Under the pieces are notes generated by a model, which was not told the origin of the DNA, did not search any database, and saw only the letters and a list, made by a program, of their open reading frames with translations. A DNA stretch of 39,582 bases from Solirubrobacteraceae bacterium (lineage in GTDB: Bacteria; Actinomycetota; Thermoleophilia; Solirubrobacterales; Solirubrobacteraceae): assembly GCA_017882445.1 (NCBI GenBank), contig JADGPK010000021.1:1-39582 (forward strand), given 5' to 3'. Positions 24,965 to 33,162 of the stretch are shown piece after piece. A program made the position numbers and the translations under genes. Each line of letters starts with the position of its first letter. Positions within the stretch are counted from its first letter, which is position 1.

Positions 24965-25683
24965 CGCCAGCGCTCCAGCAGGTCCTCCTCGCCCACCTCG
25001 CGCACGATCCGCGCAGGCACGCCCATCACCACAGCGCGGGCGGGAACGTCGCGCGTCACCACCGCCCCGGCGGCCACGAACGCCTCCTCGCCGACCTCCA
25101 CTCCGGGGGTGAGCACCGCTCCGGCACCCACGCGACAGGCACGCCGCAGGATCGCGCCCCGCAGGAGCGTCTCGGGCGCGTGACGCGCCATCGTGTCGTC
25201 GTTGGTGGTGGTCACGCCCGGACCCACGAACACGTCGTCCTCCACGATCGTGAAAGCGGTCAGGTAGACGCCGCTCTGCACCCGCACCCGGGCGCCGACG
25301 CGGACGTCGTTGTCCACGACGCTGCCCCGCCCGATCACCGATCGCGCGCCGATCGAGGCCCGCTCCCGCACGAACGACTGGTCGCCGAGGATCGTCTCGG
25401 CGCCGATGCGCGCGCCGGCGAAGACGACCGCGCCGGCTCCCACGCTCACCCGCTCTGCGAGCTCCAACCCCACCACCTCGCCGCGCGCGCTGGAGTGGCG
25501 CGCAAGGCGCGGGCGCTTGCCGAGAACGGCGTGGTCCTCGATCGAGCAGCCATCGCCGATCAGCGTGCCGTCGTGCACGACCACATAGGCGCCGAAGGAC
25601 ACGCCCTCTCCCACCCGCACGCCGTCACCGAGGAGCAGACCTGGTGGGGGGGTCGCGCCGGCCTCTCCTCGCGGCCCGCTCAC
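24961..25683 (-). CDS. Hexapeptide-repeat acyltransferase (left-handed beta-helix)
   Basis: A 240-residue protein made largely of hexapeptide repeats (for example VGEGVSFGAYVVVHDGTLIG, IGARSVIGRGSVVDNDVRVG, VGAGAVLTPGVEVGEEAFV), ending GVPARIVR as in WbbJ/WlbB/WbpD-type sugar N- or O-acyltransferases. These trimeric enzymes transfer acetyl or other acyl groups from CoA to an amino-sugar nucleotide. The start is GTG 25683, overlapping the stop of the upstream dehydrogenase (GTGA). This coupling and the family match suggest a WbpA-WbpD-like pair making an acetamido-uronic acid, with the convergent DegT enzyme as possible aminotransferase. The expected WbpB-type oxidase is not in the window. Confidence 0.9.
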   Translation of the reverse strand: MSGPRGEAGATPPPGLLLGDGVRVGEGVSFGAYVVVHDGTLIGDGCSIEDHAVLGKRPRLARHSSARGEVVGLELAERVSVGAGAVVFAGARIGAETILGDQSFVRERASIGARSVIGRGSVVDNDVRVGARVRVQSGVYLTAFTIVEDDVFVGPGVTTTNDDTMARHAPETLLRGAILRRACRVGAGAVLTPGVEVGEEAFVAAGAVVTRDVPARAVVMGVPARIVREVGEEDLLERWR

Positions 25684-26930
25684 AAACGGACGATGTTGGC
25701 GGCGCTGGAGGTGCGCATCACGCCGCGCAGGTCGACGAGCAGGCGTGCGCGCCTGGCGACGAGCTCGTGGTCGACCTCGGGGTGCGCGGTGACGATCAGC
25801 GCCAGGTCGGCGTCCGCAAGCGCCTGCTCGAGCGCGGTGCTCGTGAGCGAGAACTCCGCGAGGCTCGGCACGTACGGATCGTGGTAGAGGACCTGCGCCC
25901 CCAGGTCTCCGAGCAGCGAGATGATCTTCAGCGCGGGCGACTCGCGCACGTCACCGACCCCCGGCTTGTAGCTGACGCCGATGACCGCCACACGAGCGCC
26001 TTTGACCGACAGGCCTCTGTCGTTGAGAGCTCGCTGAGCCTTGGCCACACAGTGATAGGGCATCTGCTGGTTGACCTTCCCGGCCAGCTCGATGAACTCG
26101 GTGGCCATGTCGAACTCGCGCGCCCGCCAGCTCAGATAGAACGGGTCGACGGGCAGGCAGTGCCCACCCATCCCCGGCCCCGGCTCGAAGCGCATGAAGC
26201 CGTAGGGCTTGGTCGCGGCCGCGTCGACCACCTCCCAGATGTCGATCCCCATGCGGTCGGTGAGCATCGCCAGCTCATTCACCAACGCGATGTTCACCGA
26301 GCGGAAGATGTTCTCCAGCAGCTTCGTCAGCTCCGCCGCCTCGGGACTGGAGACGCGCAGCACCTGGTCGCAGACCAGCCCATACAGCGCCTCGGCGCGG
26401 TCCGCGCACGCGTCCGTCAAGCCACCCATCACCTTGGGCGTGTTGCGCAGAGTGAAGTCCGTGCGGCCCGGGTCCACCCGCTCCGGGGAGAACGCCAGAT
26501 GAAAATCCCTTCCCGCCGCCAGCCCCGACTCCTCCAGCAGCGGCGCCACACGCTCGCGCGTCGTGCCCGGGTAGGTGGTCGACTCGAGCACCACCAGCTG
26601 ATTGGCCTGGAGCACCTCCGCCAGCGCACACGTGGCGTCGATCAACGGGCCAAGATCGGGCTCGCGGTTGCGCGTCAGCGGGGTCGGCACGCACACCAGC
26701 ACCGCATCCGCCTTGGCCAGCCGCGCGTAACGCGTCGTCGCGTGCATGCGCTCGGCGACCGCCTTCAACGCCTCGCAGGAGACATCCTCGATATAGGACT
26801 CCCCCGCCTGCACCGCCTCGACCTTGCGCGAATCCACATCGACCGCGATCACCTCGCAGCCCTCCTGCGCAAACGCCACCGCAAGCGGCAAGCCGACATA
26901 CCCCAGCCCAATGACGCCGACGGTGGTCAT
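25680..26930 (-). CDS. Nucleotide-sugar dehydrogenase, WbpA/WecC-like
   Basis: A 416-residue NAD-dependent dehydrogenase that oxidises a UDP-hexosamine to the uronic acid. The N-terminal motif is VGVIGLGYVGLPLAVAFAQEG, the middle contains PTPLTRNREPDL and SPERVDPG, the catalytic Cys258 is in GPGMGGHCLPVDPFYLSW, and the C-terminal domain has VAVIGVSYKPGVGDVRESPAL. This pattern is that of UDP-N-acetylglucosamine/mannosamine 6-dehydrogenases rather than plain UDP-glucose dehydrogenase. ATG 26930 places the first strand directly at the N-terminus. It is co-translated with the acyltransferase and follows the GMD-like gene by 76 bp. Confidence 0.93.
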   Translation of the reverse strand: MTTVGVIGLGYVGLPLAVAFAQEGCEVIAVDVDSRKVEAVQAGESYIEDVSCEALKAVAERMHATTRYARLAKADAVLVCVPTPLTRNREPDLGPLIDATCALAEVLQANQLVVLESTTYPGTTRERVAPLLEESGLAAGRDFHLAFSPERVDPGRTDFTLRNTPKVMGGLTDACADRAEALYGLVCDQVLRVSSPEAAELTKLLENIFRSVNIALVNELAMLTDRMGIDIWEVVDAAATKPYGFMRFEPGPGMGGHCLPVDPFYLSWRAREFDMATEFIELAGKVNQQMPYHCVAKAQRALNDRGLSVKGARVAVIGVSYKPGVGDVRESPALKIISLLGDLGAQVLYHDPYVPSLAEFSLTSTALEQALADADLALIVTAHPEVDHELVARRARLLVDLRGVMRTSSAANIVRL

Positions 26931-27006
26931 CCAGGCCGCCAGTATAGGGCCTGCCTCCGACGAGCCGCGCGTGCGCGCATCGCCGGCCGCCGCGCCGCGG
27001 AGCTGC

Positions 27007-27990
27007 TCAGGAGAGCGGCGGGCTCGCCCGCAGCGCTTGAAGGTCCGCCTGCACCATTCGCTCGACGAGCGCCTGGAAGTCCAGCCGCGGCCGCCAACCC
27101 AGCCGCTCGCGCGCCCTCGTGGGGTCGCCGACGCTCGGCGTGCTCTCCTGCACGCGAACCAGGGCGGGGTCGACGCGCAGATGGCGCTGCACGTCCAGGC
27201 CCACGCACTGAAAGGCCGTTCTCGCGAGCTCCGCCACGGTGTGCGCCACGCCGCTGGCCAGGACATAGTCATCGGGGCGATCCTGCTGGAGCATCAGCCA
27301 GGCGCCCTGCACGATGTCCCCGGCGAACGACCAGTCGCGGATCGCCTCCAGCGAGCCCAGCGTCAGCTCCTCCTGCAGGCCGAGCGAGATCGCGGCCGCG
27401 GCACGCGTGACCCTCCGCGTCACGAACCGCTCCGGTCGGCGCTCGGACTCGTGGTTGTAGACGATCCCCGAGCACGCAAACACCCCGTCGTTCCTCCGCA
27501 GGGCGCCCACCAGCTCGTGCGCGGCGAGCTTGGCGATCGCATACGGCGTCGCCGGGCGGCACGGCGTGTCCTCGCGCTGCGGGCTCTCGGGCGCCTCCCC
27601 GAACATCGCCCCGGACGCCGAGATGAACACCCGCGTCCCGCTGTCGGCCTCACGCACGGTCTCGAGGATCGCCGCACAGGAGCCCACGATCGATCGGATG
27701 GTCTCGCCCGGCCGCTGCCAGGACGCGGGCACGAACGAGGGTCCCGCGAGGTGGTAGATCTCCGTCGGACGCACCGCGACGATCGCGGCTTGCAGGGTCT
27801 CCGGTTCGAGCAGATCGCCCTGCACCAGCTCGATCTGTCCGCGCAGGTGCTCGCTGCAGCCGAGCGCCTCCGCGGACGCTTCCCTGACGAGGCCGGTCAC
27901 CGCGTAGCCCTTCTCCAGGAGCAGCTCCGCCAGGAACGAGCCGTCCTGGCCGGTGATGCCCGTTATCAGGGCGCTTGGGGCAAGGGACAC
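27007..27990 (-). CDS. GMD-like sugar-nucleotide SDR lacking the dehydratase glutamate
   Basis: A 327-residue paralogue of the GMD at 21864-23864, beginning [23 protein letters not shown]. The YxxxK motif is intact (PYAIAK), but the SSSEMFG of true dehydratases reads ASGAMFG, so the catalytic glutamate is alanine. That argues against 4,6-dehydration and fits a reductase or epimerase such as GDP-4-keto-6-deoxymannose reductase (RMD), which would turn the GMD product into GDP-rhamnose; inference. The NHES-ERRPERFVTR loop is uninterrupted, showing the empty form of the intein site. The gene lies 9 bp after the GT4 gene in the same leftward unit. Confidence 0.9.
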   Translation of the reverse strand: MSLAPSALITGITGQDGSFLAELLLEKGYAVTGLVREASAEALGCSEHLRGQIELVQGDLLEPETLQAAIVAVRPTEIYHLAGPSFVPASWQRPGETIRSIVGSCAAILETVREADSGTRVFISASGAMFGEAPESPQREDTPCRPATPYAIAKLAAHELVGALRRNDGVFACSGIVYNHESERRPERFVTRRVTRAAAAISLGLQEELTLGSLEAIRDWSFAGDIVQGAWLMLQQDRPDDYVLASGVAHTVAELARTAFQCVGLDVQRHLRVDPALVRVQESTPSVGDPTRARERLGWRPRLDFQALVERMVQADLQALRASPPLS

Positions 27991-27999
27991 GGCCGCAGC

Positions 28000-29136
28000 T
28001 TACGTGCTCGATGGCCGAGGCTCGCTACCGCCGTAGACCTCTGTGAGCGACCGCGCGAGCATCTCGGGCGCGCACAGCTCCGCTATCCGCAGCCGGCCCC
28101 GCTCCCCCGCCGCACGATCTCCTGCGAGTCTGGCGATCGCGCCGGCCAGCGCCTCGGCATCGCCTGCGGGCACGAGCGCATCGGGCGCCAGCAGCTCGGG
28201 GAGCGCCCCCACCCGGCTCCCGGCCACCGGCAGTCCGACAGCCATCGCCTCGGCCACCGCCGCTCCGAACGTCTCGGCCGAGCGCGACGGAGCGAGCGCG
28301 ATCGACGCCCCCGCGCGCAGCCGCGCCAGCTCGCCATCCTCCACACGCCCGACGAAACGGACCGCGCCGCCGCCCGCCCGCTCTCGCAGCGCCTCCTGTT
28401 CGGGCCCCTCGCCGGCCACCACAAGCGGGACTCCGGCGATCCGACAGGCGTCGATGGCGATGTCGATCCCCTTCTCGGCGGACAGGCGCGAGACGAGGAG
28501 CGCGTAGGTTCCGCCCGCCGCATCCACGGGCGCCGAAAGAAGCGCGCGCACCGGCGGAGCGATCACGCGAACCCGCTCCCAATCGAGCGGCGCACCGAGC
28601 GCGCGCAGCCGCTCCGAGGCGAAGCGGCTCGGGATGATCACGGCGTCCGCCTGCTCCACCAGGCGGCGCTGCCAGAGAGCTAGCGACGCGCCGTAGGCGG
28701 CAGCCTCCGCCAGGCTGCCACGGCATCTCAGCCGCACCCCGGGGAGGGTGTCACGACCGTGGCAGCGCGTGCACTCGGCCCCCTGCGTGAAACACACGCC
28801 GATCGCGCACACCAGCCGGTACTGGTGCAGGTGCAGGACGACCCGGGCGCCCGCCGATCGTGCTGCAGCCAGCGCCCGCCAGCCGAGCGACGGGTGGAGG
28901 TTGTGGGCGTGGAGGACCCGTGCTCCGCTCATGCGCACCGCGCGCGCCACCTCGCCGGGGTCCAGGCCGCCGCGAAGCAGCCCGGCCGCCGCGCGCGCCC
29001 GCCCCAGCCCGTCGGAGTCGCGCGTCATGAGCTCCGCGTCCTCGCCGAGATGCTCGCGCACCAGCCACAGCAGGTCCTCCACCACGCGCTCCTCCCCGCC
29101 GGTGGTGCGGTAGCGGTTGTGCAGGAACAGGACCAT
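28000..29136 (-). CDS. Glycosyltransferase family 4
   Basis: A 378-residue GT-B retaining glycosyltransferase. The N-terminal acceptor domain begins MVLFLHNRYRTTGGEERVV and includes the LHAHNLHPS motif and the cysteine-containing CTRCHGR segment seen in some polysaccharide GT4 enzymes. The C-terminal donor domain has LLVSRLSAEKGIDIAI, VVAGEGPE and the EX7E region PSRSAETFGAAVAEAMAVG. ATG 29136 was chosen because the upstream extension is out-of-frame sequence of the divergent GT2 gene. It heads a leftward unit of four genes. Donor and acceptor sugars are unknown. Confidence 0.92.
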   Translation of the reverse strand: MVLFLHNRYRTTGGEERVVEDLLWLVREHLGEDAELMTRDSDGLGRARAAAGLLRGGLDPGEVARAVRMSGARVLHAHNLHPSLGWRALAAARSAGARVVLHLHQYRLVCAIGVCFTQGAECTRCHGRDTLPGVRLRCRGSLAEAAAYGASLALWQRRLVEQADAVIIPSRFASERLRALGAPLDWERVRVIAPPVRALLSAPVDAAGGTYALLVSRLSAEKGIDIAIDACRIAGVPLVVAGEGPEQEALRERAGGGAVRFVGRVEDGELARLRAGASIALAPSRSAETFGAAVAEAMAVGLPVAGSRVGALPELLAPDALVPAGDAEALAGAIARLAGDRAAGERGRLRIAELCAPEMLARSLTEVYGGSEPRPSST

Positions 29137-29156
29137 CCTCCCGCCGCAGCCTATTG

Positions 29157-29169
29157 GCAGACTGTCTGC
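29157..29169. promoter_or_regulatory. Palindrome between divergent glycosyltransferase genes
   Basis: GCAGAC-T-GTCTGC is a perfect 6+1+6 inverted repeat in the 36-bp gap between the divergent GT4 (start 29136) and GT2 (start 29173) genes. It could be an operator controlling both directions. No regulator can be named. Confidence 0.4.
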
Positions 29170-29172
29170 GAC

Positions 29173-30843
29173 ATGACGCCCGCCTCGATCGTGATTCCCA
29201 CCCGGGCGCGCCTCCCCTACCTGGAGGTGGCGCTCGCGTCGATCTCGCCGGCCGCCGCCCGAGCCGGCGCGGAGGTGCTCGTGGTGGACGACGCCGGACC
29301 CTCCCCCGCGGCGCGCGCGATGGCAGCGCGCTTCGGTGCCCGCTACGAGCCCCACGCGAGCCCACGCGGCCTGAACGTCGCGCGCAACACCGGCGTGGAG
29401 CGCTCCGACGGAGAGCTCGTGGTGTTCATCGACGACGACGTCCGCGTGAGCGAGTCGTGGCTCGGAGCGCTGCTTCAAGCGGCGCGCGAGAACCCGGACG
29501 TGGACGTGTTCACCGGCCCGATCAGGGCTCGCCTGGATGGTCGCGCTCCGCGCTCCTGCGGACGGGAGCGACCGCCGATCACGACGCTCGAGCTTGGAGT
29601 CAGGGACACCGACGCGCCCTTTGCGTGGGGAGCGAACATGGCGATTCGCCGCAGCGCCCTGACACGCGTGGGCCCGTTCGACGTCTCACTCGAGCACGGC
29701 GGCGACGAGCAGGAGTGGCAGGAACGCCTGCGCGCACAGACGCCCGGCGCGCGGGTGCTGTATGTGGCGGGGGCGGCGGTCGAGCATCGTCGCGCCGGGC
29801 GCGATGCGCGCCTGCGCTCCCTCTCGCGGGCCGCATACGGGCGCGGCCGTGCCGCTCGCCGCTTGGACGTTCGCCGAGCGCAGGCCCCCTCTCTGCGAGG
29901 TGAGCTGCTCACGCTCGCGGGCTGCCTCGGCCACGTCGTTCGACGCCGCTGCCCCGCCGGACTCACGCTGGTCGCCCACAGCGCGGGACGCCTGCGCGAG
30001 GGTCTGCACGAACGCGGCGCAGCCACAGCGGAAGCGCAGGGTCATGACGATTTCCTGTCGGGTGCCAGCGGCACGGTCGGGGGCCTCGGCGCCGTGCGCC
30101 GCGGAGCGAGCGATGAGGCGATCAACGCCTGGGAGCTGTTCAGCGGCGGGCGGCTGCGGCTGGAGCGCGCCGCCCGTAAGGCGCCGCCCCGGCGCCGGGT
30201 GCTCGCGCTCGGCGTCGAGCGCCCCGAGCGGCGCGAGCTGGCCGCGGCGATCCGCCTGGAGCTCTCGCGCTCTCGCCACGACGTCGAGCTGCACACATGC
30301 CCGCCGCGGGGACGGGGCAAGTTCGAGAACCTCAACCTGCTGCTGGCTGAGCACCCGGCCCGGGATCACGACTGGCTGCTCATCGTCGACGACGACGTCG
30401 AGCTGCCGCGCGGCTTCCTCGACCGCTTCCTGTTCCTGTGCGAGCGCTTCTCGCTGGCGCTCGCACAGCCCGCCCACCGCCTGCGCTCCCACGCCGCGTG
30501 GGCGGTCACCCGGCGGCGCCCGGGGAGCGTTGCGCGCGAGACCAGCTTCGTGGAGATCGGTCCGGTGACGGCGTTCTCGCGCGTCACGTTCCCCGTCCTG
30601 CTGCCGTTCCCGCCGCTCAGCATGGGCTGGGGCCTGGATGTCCACTGGGCGGCACTCGCACGCGAGCACAGATGGCGCTGCGGCGTGATCGACGCCGTCT
30701 CGATCCGCCACCGCGCCGCTCCCGCCGCCGCCGCATACCCCCGCCAGGAGGCCGTCGCCGAGGCACGCTCGTTCCTCGCGCAGCGCCCCTACCTGAGGGC
30801 CGCGGAGGTAGAACGCACCCTGACGACCCATCGCCGCTGGTGA
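29173..30843 (+). CDS. Two-part GT2-type glycosyltransferase
   Basis: A 556-residue protein with two glycosyltransferase-like halves. The first (about 1-280) is a clear GT2: ASIVIPTRARLPYLEVAL, VVDDA (38-41), the DxD-type metal site FIDDDV (85-90), AWGANMAIRRSAL and the GGDEQEW catalytic region. The second half (about 335-556) has its own central strand and acid cluster WLLIVDDDVELP (401-412) followed by FLDRFLFLCERFSLALAQPA, resembling DUF707-like putative transferases; that assignment is tentative. Between them is an Arg/Ala-rich linker. ATG 29173 sits at the first strand. The next gene starts inside this stop (GTGA). Confidence 0.88.
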   Translation: MTPASIVIPTRARLPYLEVALASISPAAARAGAEVLVVDDAGPSPAARAMAARFGARYEPHASPRGLNVARNTGVERSDGELVVFIDDDVRVSESWLGALLQAARENPDVDVFTGPIRARLDGRAPRSCGRERPPITTLELGVRDTDAPFAWGANMAIRRSALTRVGPFDVSLEHGGDEQEWQERLRAQTPGARVLYVAGAAVEHRRAGRDARLRSLSRAAYGRGRAARRLDVRRAQAPSLRGELLTLAGCLGHVVRRRCPAGLTLVAHSAGRLREGLHERGAATAEAQGHDDFLSGASGTVGGLGAVRRGASDEAINAWELFSGGRLRLERAARKAPPRRRVLALGVERPERRELAAAIRLELSRSRHDVELHTCPPRGRGKFENLNLLLAEHPARDHDWLLIVDDDVELPRGFLDRFLFLCERFSLALAQPAHRLRSHAAWAVTRRRPGSVARETSFVEIGPVTAFSRVTFPVLLPFPPLSMGWGLDVHWAALAREHRWRCGVIDAVSIRHRAAPAAAAYPRQEAVAEARSFLAQRPYLRAAEVERTLTTHRRW

Positions 30844-32048
30844 GCGGGTCGCGCACCGGGCGCCCGCGCGTCGCGGTCGTCGCCGAGTTCTACCCGAGCC
30901 GCCGCGATCCGGTGCTGGGGATCTGGGCGCACCGCCAGGCGCTCGCTGCGCGCGACGCGGGCGCCGAGGTGCAGGTGCTCGTGTTGCACCGCCTCGTCCC
31001 TCCTCGCGCCTCGCTCGCAGCGGGCGCAGGCGGCGCGGCGGGTGCGCTCGCGGCGCTGGTGCGCCAGCCGCGCAGGCAGACGCTCGACGATTTGCCCGTC
31101 CACTACGTCCCCTACATCTCACCGCCACGCGATCGCTTCTATGCGAGCTGGGGGGCGTGGGCCGCCCCGCCGCTCGCCAGGGCGCTGCGCCGGCTGGCGC
31201 GCTCGTTCCCGTTCGAGCTGATCCACGCGCACAACGCGGTCCCGGCCGCCGACGCGGTCCGCCGGGCTCACCCGCGCACGCCCCTGATCGTCTCGGTGCA
31301 CGGCGGCGACGTGCTCTACACCGCCGGGCGCGATCGCGCGGGCGCGGAGGCCGTCGCACGCGGTCTCGGCGCGGCGCAGCTGGTGCTGGCCAACAGCGAG
31401 GGCATCGCAGAGCTCGCGCGCACACACGGCGCGGGGGAGACCCGCGTCGTGCACCTTGGCGCCGAGCTGCCCCCCGCTCAGCGTGCGGCCAGACGCGACG
31501 GGCCGCCCACGCTCGTGACGGTCGCGCACCTCATCGCCCGCAAGCGCCACGGCGACGTCCTGCGCGCGATGGCCGTGCTCGCCCAGCGCCACCCGACGCT
31601 GCGCTACGCGATCATCGGCGAGGGCCCTGAGCGAATCGCCCTGGAAGGACTCGCCGCACGGCTCGACGTGGCCGGCCGCGTCGACTTCCTCGGACAGCTG
31701 GAACCAGCCGAGGCGGTCGAGCGCGCCCAGCGGTGCACCCTGTTCGTGATGCCCTCGACCGACGAGGCGTTCGGCGTCGCCTACGTCGAGGCGATGGCCG
31801 GGGGCGTTCCCGCGATCGGCTGCCGAGGCGAGCCCGGCCCCGAGGAGATAGCGGCCGCGGGCGATGGCTTCCTGCTGGTGCCGCCCGGCGACATCGAGCG
31901 GCTGACCCAGCGGATCGACGAGCTCCTGTCCGACCCGCAGCGGCTGCGCGAGGCCGCCCAGCGCGCCCGCGCAACCGTCGCGGCGAACTTCACCTGGGAG
32001 CGCTGCGGCGAGCAGACGCTGGCGGCCTACGAGCACGTGCTCGGGTGA
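30840..32048 (+). CDS. Glycosyltransferase family 4
   Basis: A 402-residue GT-B enzyme. The N-terminal domain starts RVAVVAEFYPSRRDPVLGIWAHRQA and has IHAHNAVPAADAVRR and VSVHGGDVL. The donor domain has LVTVAHLIARKRHGDVL, AIIGEGPERIALEGLA and the EX7E region STDEAFGVAYVEAMAGG. The GTG start overlaps the GT2 stop (GTGA) and the stop overlaps the next GTG, so three transferases form one coupled set. Specificity is not visible. Confidence 0.93.
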   Translation: MSGSRTGRPRVAVVAEFYPSRRDPVLGIWAHRQALAARDAGAEVQVLVLHRLVPPRASLAAGAGGAAGALAALVRQPRRQTLDDLPVHYVPYISPPRDRFYASWGAWAAPPLARALRRLARSFPFELIHAHNAVPAADAVRRAHPRTPLIVSVHGGDVLYTAGRDRAGAEAVARGLGAAQLVLANSEGIAELARTHGAGETRVVHLGAELPPAQRAARRDGPPTLVTVAHLIARKRHGDVLRAMAVLAQRHPTLRYAIIGEGPERIALEGLAARLDVAGRVDFLGQLEPAEAVERAQRCTLFVMPSTDEAFGVAYVEAMAGGVPAIGCRGEPGPEEIAAAGDGFLLVPPGDIERLTQRIDELLSDPQRLREAAQRARATVAANFTWERCGEQTLAAYEHVLG

Positions 32049-33145
32049 AGCCCGTCCTGTTCGTCACCGGGCACGCCCCCGCCTATCGGGTGGGGGCGCT
32101 CGCGCGCCTGAACGAGCGCGAGGGTATCGAGCTCGCCCTGTTCGGCGGCCGATCCAAGCACGGCGGATCGGACTTCGCCGGAGAGCTGCCGTTTCCGTAT
32201 CGTCACGTGCGCCCGCATGAGCTGTACAGGCTGGCCGCCGGCGGGCGCTACCGCGCCGTGGTCTGCCCCACGGGCGGTCGCCTGGCGCCGCTTGCGAGCT
32301 GGGCCGGCGCACGCCGGGCGCGCGTTCCCGTGATCCTGTGGGCCTCGTTGTGGGCGCACCCGCGGACCCTCGCGCACGCCCTCAGCTACGTGGCGCTTCG
32401 GCGCCTGTACCGCTCGGCTGACGCCGTCGTCACCTACGGCCCGCATGTGAGCGCCTACGTGAGCGCGCGCGGAGCACGCAACGTCCATGTCGCGCCCCAG
32501 TCCGTCGACAACGACTTCTGGCGCTCACCTCCCCCCGCCCCCCCGAGCGACGAACGCTGGCCGAGCGAGGCGGCGATGAGATTCCTGTTCGTCGCGCGAC
32601 CCAGCCCGGAGAAGGGAGCACAGGTGCTCCTGGAGGCCTGGCGCGCTTCGGGCCTCGAGCCACCCGCGGCCGCACTCGTCCTCGTGGGCGCTGGCTCCGA
32701 CCATCATCCCGCGCAAGCGCGAGATGGTGGGAATGGCGCTGGCGGGGTGCTTCGTCTCGACGCTGTCGGCGCCGTGGAGCTGCGCAGCGTGTATCGGGCC
32801 TGCGACGTCCTCGTTGTGCCGTCGATCCCAACGCGAACGTTTCGCGAGCCCTGGGGCCTCGTGGTCAACGAGGCGATGAACAGTGGCCTCGCGGTGATCG
32901 CTTCCGACGCCGTGGGCGCCGTGGCGGGAGGTCTGGTGCGCGACGGCGAGAACGGGCTGGTGGTGCCGGCGGGCGACAGCCTCGCACTCGCCGGCGCGCT
33001 GACGCGGCTCGCGCGGGACGCCTCCCTGCGCGCACGGATGGGCGCCGTGGGCGCCACTGACGTCGAGCGCTTCAGCCACGACGCGTGGGCGGAGGGCTTC
33101 TCGCGCGCCCTATCAACCGTGGGCGTCTCCCGCGAGCGTTGGTAG
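32045..33145 (+). CDS. Glycosyltransferase family 4 (divergent)
   Basis: A 366-residue GT-B transferase beginning VKPVLFVTGHAPAYRVGALARLNE. The donor domain contains FLFVARPSPEKGAQVLLEAW, LVLVGAGSDHH and EPWGLVVNEAMNSGLAVIAS with the catalytic glutamates. A stretch around residues 225-245 (PAQARDGGNGAGG) is unusually polar for this fold. The start is GTG 32045 in a GTGA overlap with the previous stop. Third gene of the coupled glycosyltransferase set; donor and acceptor unknown. Confidence 0.9.
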   Translation: MKPVLFVTGHAPAYRVGALARLNEREGIELALFGGRSKHGGSDFAGELPFPYRHVRPHELYRLAAGGRYRAVVCPTGGRLAPLASWAGARRARVPVILWASLWAHPRTLAHALSYVALRRLYRSADAVVTYGPHVSAYVSARGARNVHVAPQSVDNDFWRSPPPAPPSDERWPSEAAMRFLFVARPSPEKGAQVLLEAWRASGLEPPAAALVLVGAGSDHHPAQARDGGNGAGGVLRLDAVGAVELRSVYRACDVLVVPSIPTRTFREPWGLVVNEAMNSGLAVIASDAVGAVAGGLVRDGENGLVVPAGDSLALAGALTRLARDASLRARMGAVGATDVERFSHDAWAEGFSRALSTVGVSRERW

Positions 33146-33162
33146 CGTTCGATGGTCCGCCT

